From positions 26,542,129 to 26,606,128 of the forward strand of contig OY986968.1 of assembly GCA_963920575.1 (NCBI GenBank): DNA of 64,000 bases, in the 5' to 3' direction. Of this stretch, positions 37,405 to 51,303 are shown in pieces (position 1 is the stretch's first letter; the number at the start of each line of letters is the position of its first letter). The translations under genes were made by a program, and so were the position numbers. The notes below the pieces were generated by a model. The model saw only the letters and a list, made by a program, of their open reading frames with translations, made no database searches and was not told the origin of the DNA. Source of the stretch: Narthecium ossifragum. Its lineage: Eukaryota; Streptophyta; Magnoliopsida; Dioscoreales; Nartheciaceae.

Positions 37405-38625
37405 ATGATGGATAGCAACAGCTACGGCCATGGCGATGGCCTCAAGCTTCCGGACGACATAATTGCCTTGATCTTTCTCAGACTCCCCATGAGCTCTCTC
37501 TACGTCGCCCGACAGGCGTGTAAGTCATGGCGACGGATCATCTCCGACCCCTCCTTTGCTCGCTGCTACCGTGGCCAGCAACCCCCCTTACTTGGCCTCT
37601 TCCTTTATGGAACTTGTGGCTTTTTCCCCGCTTCTTCCTCCTCCTCCTCCTCCTCCTCCTCCCCCGATCATGCATTCATGTTGTCTAATATTGACAACTT
37701 TCGGATGTGGCACCTTCTCTGCAGTGACAATGGCAATCTATTATTTTGGAGGGACCGTAGTCAGGACTACTGCATCTTCAACCCTTCAACTAAACAAATT
37801 ATTGCCATACCTCATGTCCCAGGCTTCGGTTACATGACAGATGTTGGTTTCATCTGCAATGCTGATTCGACTTGCTACAAGCTTGTTCGATTAGAAAAAG
37901 ATGAACAACGCATGGAAGACATCCTCAATGTGGACACTTACTCTTCCGAGACAAAACAATGGATATGCAGGAGGATACCACCAGCTGGTACTGACTACTA
38001 CTGCCAGCTGCAGCCGTGGACTTGCATGTCTCATATAGGCTACTACTGCCCGCATCACCCAAGGATCACAAAATGCTTATGTTATTGCCCGCCGGTGGCT
38101 ATCGGCAACATGATCTATTGCCTATGCGAGGACTTTCATGTTCTGGCATACGACTCGAGTTCAATGCAGCACCTCTTTGTCAAGCCGCCCATGCTCGAAC
38201 ATGAACCATCCTGTTCAGGTGATTGTTTGCTTGTTAGCAACGCATACCTGATGGCCACCGAGGGCCGACTTCGTTACACTCTCCAACACCAGCGAAAGTT
38301 CTACGTATGGGTTCTACGGGATGGCTTTACGTGGTTGTTGGAACACTGTATCAGTATCGGGAAGATCCTTGAAGGCAACAGACCTCTCTTGCAAAGATTT
38401 CTGAGAGACTATACTGGACACTATACAAGCAAACTGGAATTTAGACCATTCGGTTTTGATTCTGTGGATCGCAATTGGCTCTTCTTCAGTGTGGCAATTG
38501 AGGAGCCTTATCTAACAAAGTTCTTGTCCTTTCATCTTCAAACGACAGAACTGAAGGAGCTCTCTCCATCATTGAGTTATAAACTAAGCATTGAAATGGT
38601 TGCTTGCCAGAAGACATATTTTTAG
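37405..38625 (+). CDS. F-box protein, copy 2 (intact, 406 aa)
   Basis: Likely a substrate adaptor of an SCF ubiquitin ligase. An F-box at residues 14-54 starts LKLPDDIIALIFLRLP and has the RQACKSWRRII helix; the rest looks like an F-box-associated beta-propeller region (FNPSTKQIIAIPHVPG, LAYDSSSMQHLFVKPP), rich in Cys between about 190 and 260. A tract of ten Ser lies near residue 77. The open frame begins at 37309 without an ATG; the first in-frame ATG is 37405, followed by a second one. Just upstream, AAG|GTGTGTATG (37325) and TTGCAG (37396) suggest a 72-bp 5' UTR intron. The protein continues in one exon to the stop at 38623-38625. Paralogues: 57897-59111 (intact) and 22426-25917 (dead). 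Substrate unknown. Confidence 0.85.
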   Translation: MMDSNSYGHGDGLKLPDDIIALIFLRLPMSSLYVARQACKSWRRIISDPSFARCYRGQQPPLLGLFLYGTCGFFPASSSSSSSSSSPDHAFMLSNIDNFRMWHLLCSDNGNLLFWRDRSQDYCIFNPSTKQIIAIPHVPGFGYMTDVGFICNADSTCYKLVRLEKDEQRMEDILNVDTYSSETKQWICRRIPPAGTDYYCQLQPWTCMSHIGYYCPHHPRITKCLCYCPPVAIGNMIYCLCEDFHVLAYDSSSMQHLFVKPPMLEHEPSCSGDCLLVSNAYLMATEGRLRYTLQHQRKFYVWVLRDGFTWLLEHCISIGKILEGNRPLLQRFLRDYTGHYTSKLEFRPFGFDSVDRNWLFFSVAIEEPYLTKFLSFHLQTTELKELSPSLSYKLSIEMVACQKTYF

Positions 38626-38945
38626 TGCGGATCACAAGTGTCAACCAATCTTTCAAAGATTGTCTATTTATTTGACTGTGGTTCTCTAAAATCTAATATT
38701 CACATGTTTATGTTGCTTATTAATTAGTGGTTGTAGGTGGATTACATGACTGAAGCAGGAATGGCTTTTCCGCTTTCAGTTTCTTATTTGCACCAATTTA
38801 ATGCATTGCATGAAATAAGTGAAACCATGGCACTTTTATGAAATATAATCTTTGGCGTGCCCAATGTAAGGGGAAAATGAGATTTATTTAATAGGGATAT
38901 TTTATGTAATTTAACTTCTATGTATGGAAATCCTAAGATATGACG

Positions 38946-39509
38946 GTTTATAAGGGTGGCCGTAGTGTAATATGTAATTTTGGCGTTTTGCATATGAGGC
39001 AGTGAAGAACTCCGTGACTTCATGGATGTAGTCCTGTTTTAAGTTGAAACACGTAAATCTGTGTGTTCATGTGTGCTTTCCCTTTTTTCTTCTCTGCTAT
39101 AATCCTAACACTCAGATCATGCACAAGCTCAAAGACCAGACATCTTTGGCATTTCCATTTGCGATGCAAACCAAGACTTTTGCCTGGCTGCGGGACATTG
39201 CTTGCCTCTTGAAATACTAATTCGCTGTGGGATATTGCTTGCCTCTTGAAATACTAATTCACAGCGAATGATGGACAAAGCACTAATTGGTACATTGACC
39301 TAACTTTACGACAATGTAAAGCACCAAGTCCCTTTTTCACAAGATGACGACAAACTCATTTTGGTTTTAGCTCCTCTAATTTGAACCCTTCTGTAAGATG
39401 TACTATTGAAAATGTGTAACATGGTCAGCTGCTTTTATTATACTTTCGCTGGCTGATTCGTAACTTTAGCTACGTACGTGAAATGTTAGAGCTAAACAAT
39501 GGAGATTAT
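38946..39509. other. Intergenic downstream of F-box 2
   Basis: Contains a 37-bp tandem duplication (GGGA.ATTGCTTGCCTCTTGAAATACTAATTC at about 39194 and 39231). From about 39390 it holds the first half of a repeat unit that is complete at 43055-43345. No gene seen. Confidence 0.5.
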
Positions 39510-41237
39510 TTATTTTTTTTGTGAGTTAGTCAGACTTCCTTAGGGAAGAAATTAGAGTTGGAAGCCGGAGGAGGATCACGAAGAAGCAGATACATATAGG
39601 CCGACTTGGAGGAGATACAACTAGAAAGACTGAATGCCCAAGTCCACACGTCCCTGCCGTTAAGAGTAGGAATATTTAAGGCTTCTGCTGTCAAAGAAGG
39701 CCCAAGCAATCCTTGTAGATCAGACCGAATCCACTCCCTACCATTTCGAAAATTTCCTAACACCAACCCTTGTAAGTTTGGTCCTCCCATGTTCAGTGAA
39801 CAGGGTCTTCGTGCCAAAGTTACATCTCCTAGCCAATGATCGAAGACGAAACTAGCCCTGCTCTCAATGCCTGGGTGAACAAAGAATCCCGATCGCATGT
39901 CCCTGGCTGCAGGCACATGGACTTCCAATGAAACGAAGCAATAGCAGGGCACTTGACTGGCAGCGCTGCATTCCCAATATATTTAGCTTGAAATCACGAA
40001 TGCCTAGGCCACATTGATCAACCGGAGAGATAACTATACTCCAAGCTACTCTCGTAAAGCTCCCTTTGCTACCTTGCCAAAGAAAACAACAGAAGATCGC
40101 CTCCAGATCCTTCAGAACCCCCACCGGTAGCCCTACTACAGACATGTAGTGCACGGGCGCCGCCTGAAGAGCACTATGAACCAGCACCAACCTCCCCAGT
40201 CCCCACAGCCAACAAACGACTAGCAGACCAAGAGGAAAGTCTCAATAGAACCCTCTCAATAAGAGCATCAAAGGCCGGCCGCTTCAACCTCCCAGCCGAG
40301 ATTGGAGCCCCCGGATAAGTCCACAAACCTCTATGATCAACCGCCGGTAATTGTAAGATCTTCCGCAACACATCACGTCGGGGAAGTCAAGAGAAGGAGA
40401 AAACCTAACATAGGATTTAACTTTATTCATCCAAAGGCCGGACAAAACTCCAAAACGGAGAAGGACTTGCCTCACCTTCCTAGCCTCCGAAGAAGTAGCG
40501 GATGAGATCAGCACGCAGTCATCGGCATATAAAAATATAAAAGATGGGACAAGCCAAAAAAGAGGAGGGTTGAAATCTGATGCCCAAGAGGCCCATCTGC
40601 CGGTCATTAAGGAGCCGAGAAAGAATTTCTTGAACTAGAACAAAAATATAGGAGGATAGATGATCCCCTTGTCTCAGACCTCGTTGAGGAAACACCATTC
40701 CCGGCGAATGGCCATTGCTGATGAAAGAGTAGATCGGCGACGAGATGCAAGTCATAATCCAATCAATCCACCGTTGTAAAAAAGCATCCTTTGCAACATT
40801 TCATGGACGATTGGCCAATGGACTTTGTCGTATGCAGATTAAAGATCAATCTTAAATGCCATAAGTGGACGAGAAGTAAGAACCCGGCCAATAGAATGCA
40901 AAATTTCACAAGCCCAAGAAATACTATCAAAGATAAATAGGCAAGGACTAAATGCAGTCTACTCAAACCCACCAAATCCCCCTCTTCAATCTTGAAACAA
41001 TAATCGAGAAAACATCCTTATAAGGGATGGTACACAAGTTGATCGGTCGGAACTTCTTCAATCTGCAAGAGTTATCAGTTATCACACTCAGGAATGAGAG
41101 CAATAAAGGTTCGTGCCCAAGCCGACGAAATAAAAAATTCCCGAACTGCAGCAATAAGATCATGCCCCACTATTCTCCTATTAAAGAAATCCGCCGAAAA
41201 AACCATCCGGCCCCGGAGTACCATTGCCCTTCATATA

Positions 41238-42299
41238 GGACATGTTTGGTTCACATGAAGTGGTCGGAAGTCACTTTTTTGAAGTGACTTCCGAGTCACT
41301 TCAGATGTTTGGTTGCTTGGAAGTGGGGCAGCTTCACTTTCAAATCACTGTAGCCAAAGCTGCCACCTCCCATTTCAACTTCGGGTCTTTTTGGCCTGAA
41401 GTCATTTGAGTGGCATTTGAAGTGGGAAATAATATTAATAATATTATACTGTAATAAAATATTAATATAAATAGGTCTCACATATCACGTGTCATCTCGT
41501 GATTGGTCCACGTCATCTAAAATAGTATTAATAATATTATAATGTAATAAATTATTAATATAAATTATTAATATTTTAAGATTAAAATATTATTTTAATG
41601 TTTTAATTTTAATATTTTAAATGGCAAATAATGTTAATAATATCATACTGTAATAAAATATTAATATAAATGGATTCCACATGTCACGTGGCACCTCGTG
41701 ATTGGTCCACGTCATCTAAAATAGTATTAATAATATTATACTATAATAAAATATTAATATAAGTTATTAAATTATTAATATTTTTAAGATTAAAATATTA
41801 TTTTAATGTTTTAAATGGCAAATAATGTTAATAATATCATACTGTAATAAAACATTAATATAAATGGATCCCACATGTCACGTGGCACCTCGTGATTGGT
41901 CCACGTCATCTAAAATAGTATTAATAATATTATACTGTAATAAAATATTAATATAAGTTATTAAATTATTAATATTTTAAGATTAAAATATTATTTTAAT
42001 GTTTTAAATGGCAAATAATGTTAATAATATCATACTGTAATAAAATATTAATATAAATGGATCCCACATGTCACGTGGCACCTCGTGATTGGTGCACGTC
42101 ATCTAAAATAGTATTATTTTTAATATTTTAATATAGAGAAATTATTAAAATATTAAATAGTTGGGGGTGACCATATCCCACTTCAAACACCAACCAAACA
42201 CCAGAACTCAGAAACCCTTAGAAGTCACTTCACTCCACCTCACTCCACTCCCCATAAATCACTTCACTTCAGCTGACTTTTCAGCAGCCAAACAGGCCC
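41238..42299. mobile_element. PIF/Harbinger-like MITE 4 (1062 bp) within LINE C
   Basis: Ends GGACATGTTTGGTT and AGCCAAACAGGCCC with ATA on both sides (41235-41237, 42300-42302). Internal GAAGTGACTT motifs form sub-terminal inverted repeats. The interior is a tandem array (41425-42150). Removing it brings the LINE C RT segments together. Confidence 0.78.
41425..42150. repeat. About 193-bp tandem repeat, nearly four copies, in MITE 4
   Basis: Units begin (GG)CAAATAATGTTAATAATAT near 41430, 41622, 41816 and 42008 and include CACGTGGCACCTCGTGATTGG.CCACGTCATCTAAAATAG. The first copy is the most diverged and the last is partial. The CACGTG/CCACGTCATC stretch is GC-rich in an otherwise AT-rich unit. 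Confidence 0.88.
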
Positions 42300-42655
42300 A
42301 TAAAAAAAGTGCTTCTTTGACCTCCATATCAGAGATATTTACGAATAGATCCTAATGGGCCGACAATGGAATGGTAGGCAACATAGGAAATGCATCAGCG
42401 TCGAAAGCGCCAGAGTCCGCCTAGTCGCCTACTGCCTACTGCCTACTGCCTAGAGAACTTGAAAATAATCAGACATCGTCTCCCTAACTGAAGAAGGGTC
42501 TACAGCCACAGAACCATCCCCCTAACAAGTTCCAGAATTCTAGAGCAAGCCCCTCTAGAAGAAACCACCTGGGTGAAAGAATTGTGTATTGCTATCACCA
42601 AAACGGTCCCAGTTGGATCGAGACTTCTACGCAGCCGAGCGAGCTTGCCGAGGAA

Positions 42656-43369
42656 GAGATATGAATTGGGTGATAGCGAGGGAGTTTCTTAGCCAATTCT
42701 CGAGCCATTTAACATCTCATCGTTTCTTTGCTTTTCCAAAGAGTCCTTCGTGAATTAAACCTCTAATATAGCTTTCTTAAAAAAAGAAAACTCCCTCCAT
42801 TGTAGCTCAATCGATGAACTAATCTGTTAACGAAAATGATTTCTAGCCAACATGAGGTGGTGTTCGCAATCACTGACACGTGTCCAAAATTAATTTCATC
42901 AGCCAACTAATATTATGTTGGTTATTAACCAACCCCATTAAGCAACCAGGCCAATCTCCTCCCCGTTGAGCAACGACAAATTAGGGCGTTTTCCACCAGC
43001 TCGTCGGCTGCTCACCTTCCTCCTCGATATACGGCGGTGCTCCTCCGTTGAACCTTCTCTAAGACGTACTATTGAAAAATGTGTTACATGGTCAGCTATT
43101 TTGATTATAATTTCACCGGCCGATTCGTATCAACTTTAGCTACGTATGTGAACGTTAGAGCAAAACAATGGACATATGGATTGGATGATAGCACAGGGAG
43201 GGAGTCTCTTGGCCAATTCTTGAGCCATTTAAGATGTCATCGTTTATTTGCTTTTCCAAATAATCCTTAGTGGACTAAACCACTATTATAGCTTTCTTAA
43301 ACAAAGAAAACTCCCTCCATATTGTATAGCTCAATCGGCCAACTAATTTGTTAAACCCACCACACCCAT
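42656..43369. repeat. Direct repeat flanking LINE C (second, complete unit at 43055-43345)
   Basis: 43055-43190 matches 39390-39509 (AAATGTGTTACATGGTCAGCT...CGATTCGTA...TTAGCTACGTA.GTGAA), and 43180-43345 matches 42660-42810 (GGAGTTTCTTAGCCAATTCT..GAGCCATTTAA...CTTTTCCAAA). Thus one unit was split by LINE C and the neighbouring unit is whole. Confidence 0.7.
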
Positions 43370-43583
43370 TAGCTCATATTAATTTTTACTTTACGGATGT
43401 TTAATTCAGGCCTCGCCCGGCTCCAGTCTGGCCCATTAATAGCCCAGTACCGAAACCGTACATGGATTGGAGACCCAAAAAGAGAGACCCCGCCCAAAGA
43501 AATCTCGACAGCTTTAAAACCGCGCGGACGACAGCGCCCACACAACGAACCCTTCCCATTTCCCTCTCTTCTCAGTTTATAAA

Positions 43584-43700
43584 CCCATATCTCCATGGAA
43601 ACCATCTCTCTCTCTCTGGCAGAGGCGGCTAAGATAGCGACACCCATATCTCCATTGAAACCATCTCTCTCTCTCTGGCGGAGGCGGCTAAGATAGCGAC
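43584..43700 (+). repeat. 59-bp tandem duplication in the NAP1-like 5' UTR
   Basis: CCCATATCTCCAT.GAAACC followed by a CT run and GGC.GAGGCGGCTAAGATAGCGAC occurs twice in a row immediately before the ATG at 43702. Confidence 0.88.
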
Positions 43701-43701
43701 G

Positions 43702-45900
43702 ATGAGTGGCGAGAAGAAGAAGCAAGGCAACATCGACGTCTCTTCCCCCTGTTCCGGTCTCCCCTCTTTCCTCCCATTCGATGTGTATGACATCTCTCGC
43801 ATGTCCTTTTCGGCCTCTGTTCTTATCGATAGGAGGATTCTTGATGCATAGGATCGAGCGCCGAGGATGGTGCGGCGCGCGATGACGCCTCCAAGGTGCT
43901 TACCTTATGTCTGCTTGTTAATTTTTTAATGTTCTTGAGCAAGAATTGGTCTTTGGATTGCGATGTTTTTGGTTTGCAGAGTAACAAGCTCAGGTTTCTT
44001 GCGGCGCAGACCATGCTGGAGAACCTCTCTCCTAATGTTAGGAAGCACGTCAAGAGCCTGAAGGAAATCCAGGTCGGTTCTAACTTTTAACTTCGCCATC
44101 TTGATGATTTCGCTAGCGTTTTGATCCTTCTATTCCCGTTTAGGTAGTTCGGTTTTAGTTCTTATGTCTTGGTTGTTGCCGATCTTGCTACTCTTTTGCT
44201 AAAAGGATTGCTCTGATTACCCTAAATAGCCACCTAGGTGGTATTTTAATCCGCATAGGATATATTTTGATATATCGTATTGGTGTGTAAGAGGAGGAAT
44301 GGGGTAGATCAAGGTGGGGGATGCGAATAGAGGATATGCTGGAACGCAATCTTTTCAATTCCAAGATTCAGTAATACCTTATGTTCGATTGGACTTCTAA
44401 TGGCATGATATTCTCGGTTACTGCATGGAACCCTTTTACTTTAGTTTATTTTTTGGCTTCCTGCGATTCGCTTTCTTGCAGCAGAAGCAGACTAATGATG
44501 TATTCTTCATAGAGAGAGGTTTTGATCAGGCATATTTACTACTTGCGGTACTTCCATTACATCTGCTTAATAAAACAAAGAAAGGATGCAATTATGTTTG
44601 TGAATGGTGTCCCAATGGAAATAGATTCTCACTGTAAAGAAGAACTTCTCGTCATTCATTTGATCTCTATGATGCCCCATGTAATATTCGTGTTTAGTTT
44701 AATTTTTATGTTTAGAGATTTGTTTTTGCGTTCTATAGGGCCAACATGATGAGCTTGAAGCTAAATTGATTGCGGAAAGAGCAGCACTTGAGGAAAAATA
44801 CCAGAACCTTTATGAAACACTGTATACAAAGGTAGTTACTGAAGTCTGTTTAGTGCTTTGTGATTTTACAGATCTAATTGGTATACGGAAACATTAGTTA
44901 GTAGTGTTTTTTCCTATACGGGGATAAAATCTAGTTGCTTAATTTATATTGCTGTACTCGAATAGGAGGTTTTACCTGTCAGATCTTTACATACATTACC
45001 CATCTTCCACTGCTTCATGATTCTTTTATGCATTTTTCAGAGATATGAGATTGTGAATGGCATGGTCGAAGTGGAAGGCATCACGAATGCGACTACAGAA
45101 GAAACCCCAGCTAAAAATAAAGCCAGTGAAGGTTTTGATTATAAGATGAGTTAAAGTTTATTATATATGTTTTTATTTGGTTTGTTTTTTTGTTTGACAC
45201 AGAGAAAGGAGTGCCTGATTTCTGGCTCCATGTTTTGGAAACACATGATTTTCTTGCTTACGAGGTAGGTGCCATACTGCTGCTTTCCCTGATATTCTGC
45301 ATTTTGAGAATTTTTTCAGTTGATCTCATGTTTCAGTTTTTTCCCTAATTCTCTTGGGCATATCTAGATTCAAAAGCTTGATAAAGGTGCTCTGAAGTTT
45401 TTGAAGGATATCAAATGTTGCAGACTTAATAATCCAAATGGTTTCGAGCTTGAGTTTTTCTTTGATTCCAATCCATTTTTCAAGAACTCTGTCCTGACTA
45501 AAACCTATCATGTGATTACTGGAGACAGGCCACTGCTGGAAAGAGTGATAGGGTATGTTTTTCTTTGCTTTATTTGCTTTGTGTTGAGGTTATTTTTGGC
45601 AAGGATCTCGTCAAGTAATTTTGGTTTTCCTGTAGGACCGAAACTGAATGGTTTCCAGGAAAGTGTTTGACCCAGAAGTTGAAAAAAAAGAAACCTGAGA
45701 AGGAATCAAAGAACACCAAGTGTGTCATTAAATCAAAAAATCGTCTGAGTGTCTTTGAGGATAAACAGAAACAAGGGAACTTAAACGTTGATAAAACTGG
45801 ACTTAGATATGCCTACAGCCTCTCTAGGATGTCCTCTTGGGGGATCTGCACCACCTTGTTCAGATCCACCTTGTTCAGATCCACCAAGGGGCTGGTCTGA
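43702..45900 (+). pseudogene. NAP1-like histone chaperone, 5' half with foreign 3' end
   Basis: Nucleosome assembly protein 1 family: cytosol/nucleus shuttling H2A-H2B chaperones. Clear exons: 43980-44072 (LENLSPNVRKHVKSLKEIQ), 44739-44831 (GQHDELEAK...[11 protein letters not shown]), 45041-45131 (RYEIVNGMVEVEGI), 45203-45264 (EKGVPDFWLHVLETHD), 45368-45552 ([11 protein letters not shown]...[16 protein letters not shown]), and from 45636 ([20 protein letters not shown]). All are in phase and free of stops. The first exon(s), 43702-43895, begin MSGEKKKQGNIDV but their junctions are unclear. After KESKNTK (about 45720) the family sequence ends: the rest of the NAP domain and the acidic tail are absent, and the frame runs out at 45900, overlapping an F-box/DUF295 gene in another frame. 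Could be expressed as a truncated chimera; I call it a gene fragment. Confidence 0.75.
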
Positions 45901-47034
45901 GTTACCAGGATACGCTTTCGATATAATGATTGGTCATTTTGGCTTCTGGGATTATGTAAGGATGGCCTTTACGTGCACACAGTGGGAAAGACTCGTGTCC
46001 TCAACCAAGTATGGCCTTGCATTAAGCTATCCATGTCTCTTGGTTCCGCCAAATATACCAAGCAGACCAGGTTGGACGATCTACAGCCCAGTACTGTCCA
46101 ATGGGTCATCGCGTCCCCTTCTTTTTCCTGTCATTAATGGCGACGCTATTCACCCGAATAGCGGGTGCTTGGGAGGATACGGTGGGTTTTTTGTTTTCTT
46201 TACAGAGGAGAATGGTGGGTTTCTATTCTTAAACCCACATGCTAGAAAGTGCATCCCGATCGATGTTGATCCATCTTTCATAACGCAGCTAGGCCCAGCC
46301 CCATTTGTCAAGCAAACTAGCTTCAAGAAGTTTTGGTGGTTAGAGAATGACAGGGGCTTGATTTTATTCGCAATGCGGCGTGACAACACTTTCTCTTCAC
46401 GTCTCTATTGTAATCGGACATCCTCTAACAACAGCCAATGGCTGCCTGTGTTCTCTGATCACTTCAATAATGCCTGCAGTGATGCTATGATCAGAGGACG
46501 GTCAGTCACATGTATGGCTGAGAGGTTTAATTTGCTCAATTGTAGAATTTCCAAAGATGATATTGTAGATGGGAAGAGGATGTGGGGATGAGAAGTGGAC
46601 AACCAAAAGACAATATAACAAGTGAGTATATTGTCCAGGATGGGTCCAAAATTTTCAAAGTAGAGCGGAAAATGACATTTAATTCAGTATCATATGAAGG
46701 GGATGTGTTTCGCCAACACTTGCAAACCTTAGCGTTTGATATTTTTAGGCTTGAAGGACAGCGTTGGGAGCCAGTCCCAGATTTAGGACATAAAAGCATT
46801 TTTTTGGGCAGTGGCTGGTCTTTTATTGTAGCAGTGAAGGGTGTTCCAGGGTTCAAGAAGAACCGAATATATTTTACGGACGACCCTTCCCGTCCGGTCT
46901 ATCCACATAGAATCCGACACCCTCGTTCAGATTGGGGAGTGTTCGACATTGCTATGAGATATATACTGCCCTTGCCTGGTGTTGCAGACAATGCATCCTC
47001 TCACAGTCCGTGCATGTGGTTTCAATTCAGGTGA
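45809..47034 (+). pseudogene. F-box/DUF295 gene with one frameshift
   Basis: Single-exon F-box protein of the DUF295 (SKIP23-like) family, usually about 400 residues. The first ATG in frame is 45809 (MPTASLGCPLGG). A Pro/Cys/Ser repeat (PPCSDPPCSDPP) precedes the F-box RGWSELPGYAFDIMIGHFG; the DUF295 region includes YSPVLSNGSSRPLLFP and FFTEENGGFLFLNPHAR. The frame ends at a TGA at 46589-46591. The family C-terminus (DGSKIFKVERK, FDIFRLEGQRWEPVPDLG, SIFLGSGWSFIVA) continues in the next forward frame from about 46582 to the TGA at 47032-47034. The switch needs one indel near 46560-46590; no other lesion was seen. It could be a recent pseudogene or an assembly error. It begins inside the broken NAP1-like unit. 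Confidence 0.8.
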
Positions 47035-47341
47035 GTAACCTACTATTCCCAAGCACGCGAAGACGATGTTGATGAATTTGTAAAGAACAGTTCAGATAGC
47101 GTATGATGGCGTTGAATTCGAAGCTTGCTACAGCCTGAGCTAAAATCTTGGAAGGAGATTTGCACTTGGTAACTTTTCGCATTGATTTCTCAAGGATTTG
47201 TCAGTCTTTGATATAGATTCTTTTGTAAGACAGTTTTGTCGGTAGTTAATGAATACATATCAAACTGCTTTTAAGCAGACATTGTTGTGACATTTCATAG
47301 GAAATAACACTTTACTGTTGGGCTGGTTTGCAGGTGCGACA

Positions 47342-47403
<62 letters not shown>

Positions 47404-47685
47404 TTGCTAAGTAACTGATTGAAAAGCTTGGTTTTCTTTGTTAATTTTCAACAGCCTTGGTCTTCTTTCAAAACTTCACTTATATCTTCAACCAGCTCTT
47501 TTATTACGTACCTAAAACCATTTGGGTTTCATTTTAACTTCATTAGTTACCTACAACCAATTGTCAGTTTTCTGTTAGTTGTCCAATGTAAGCTGAAAAT
47601 GAATCATCATTTGTCTCTAATTGATATCTAGAACTCTTATGGTTCTCTAAAGTGCTAAATTTCACCTAGAAAAGATTCTAGGGTT
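47035..47685. other. Intergenic, contains (AT)n
   Basis: No gene recognised. An (AT)n microsatellite of about 58 bp lies at 47343-47400. The 70-codon frame at 47419-47631 has no motif. Confidence 0.5.
47343..47400. repeat. (AT)n microsatellite
   Basis: About 29 uninterrupted AT units, directly visible. Confidence 0.95.
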
Positions 47686-48850
47686 GGATATTTGCGCTGA
47701 CACATTGGTGGGAAGATGATCAAAGGTATCTGTGTTGAACAAACGATGAGCCTTACTACAGGTACAACGCTGTTGACATAATTCATCTTTGTTCTGTTTT
47801 TATTTCATTTGTTATGCCCTTATATCTGGATTCTTCCATGCATTCTTGGTCAATGTTATAGGCGAATTACTACTTGGACCTGCCAGGGTGCTTTTCATGG
47901 ACGAGATATCAACGAGGCTCAACAACTTAAGCTATTGGTTTTGGATCTGGTTGGTGCATTGTTAGGTTACTTAGTTGTATTCAAGCTCCTTTTCACTTTG
48001 TTCTTGACTTACCTCAATCGTAAGCTATGCAGTCAGCTAATGTTAGCTTTGCTACTGCTAAGGATTGCTGACTCTTATGCTTCAAGTTTCACACAACTCT
48101 AGGGAGGCAACAAGCTGTGTCTGATGAAGAGCTTCCAGAAAAAGAAGAAAGAAAGAATGAAGTGGGTTGTATTATTGGCCTACGATCATATTTGGGCTCC
48201 AATACATTAAATGGTAAGTGATATTATCCTGAACAACGAAAACTATTTGCTTCCTAGAACAGCACATTACACTTGCTGTTAGTGTAACCGCTATTGGCAT
48301 TATTAAAGAGCAGAAGTCCTGTAGATCGAGTTTCCGAAGAGTATAATATCTTTATCTTTTACTTTGTCCATATTTATTTTAGATACAGAGCTGCCTAGCA
48401 TCAATATCTATCTATCTAATTAGTCTTTTGATTCACCATGTTAATGGCTTTGCTTGGTTCTTAATGCAAATTGAAGTTCTATATGTACTCCATGCAACTG
48501 CCTTGTTATGTGGCTTGATTTTACATGCTTCTGTGCAGAAAGCAACGATAAGTTGCAAAAGGGTATGGTTCTTCCCTTTCTACCTCTTTTAATGTATGTC
48601 AGTAATATCGATTATTATGTAGATGTTCGCTTGGTAAATGTGTGACCACCATCTTTCTTACACTTACAATGTTAAAAATGTTTTATAGTGCTCTTCATTC
48701 TTATCCAGTTCTGCCAGCAGGAACTTAAACAGCAAGGTGTTTCAGTAGACGGATTGCAGTTACTGGTTGAGGTTACTGGAGCATTTTGTCCTGTTGTACT
48801 TGCTGCACTTGTTGGAGTCAGCGGTGCTGGTAAAATCACCCTAGTGGATG
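47686..48850 (+). pseudogene. PDR-type ABC transporter (ABCG) fragments
   Basis: Short pieces in correct order match pleiotropic-drug-resistance ABCG transporters. First, an ADTLVG...IKG..TTG segment near 47695-47760. Then GELLLGPARVLFMDEIST near 47862-47912, the Walker B region (LFMDE) of the first ATPase. Then linker-like LGSNTLNG near 48195-48212 and KGMVLPFLPL near 48557-48590. Last, [21 protein letters not shown] near 48726-48786 with Walker [11 protein letters not shown] of the second ATPase. Membrane domains and most of both ATPase domains are missing, and frames shift between pieces. Clearly a relic; where the frames lie suggests introns were kept. Confidence 0.78.
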
Positions 48851-48879
48851 TTTTCGCCATCAATCCGCTCTAAATTCTT

Positions 48880-51303
<2,424 letters not shown>

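Larger units (their letters stand above)
36278..38945 (+). repeat. Segmental duplication, copy with F-box 2 (partner 56550-59420)
   Basis: Begins near GTGAGATGGAAACGCCAAAC and continues nearly base-for-base with the partner through promoter, CDS and 3' UTR until the two diverge after ACTTCTATGTA/ACTCCTATGTA. Differences: this copy has an extra segment near 36914-36955 and lacks about 43 bp near 37060 present in the partner; the partner has a MITE at 56643-56850. Confidence 0.85.
39510..42670 (-). mobile_element. LINE C: decayed L1-type element, interrupted by a MITE
   Basis: Minus-strand RT remnants: GDSNTQFFHP near 42570, ISDMEVKEALF near 42320, then the MITE (41238-42299), then GNGTPGPDGFF near 41205, PQRGLRQGDHLSSYIF near 40670, LYADDCVLISSA near 40505-40535, and the FLWQGSKG...VAWS connection near 40040-40090. 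Many frameshifts and stops. The poly(A) end is near 39510 (T-run). No endonuclease or RNase H was recognised: 5'-truncated near 42670. It is inserted in a unit whose intact duplicate is 43055-43345. Confidence 0.83.
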
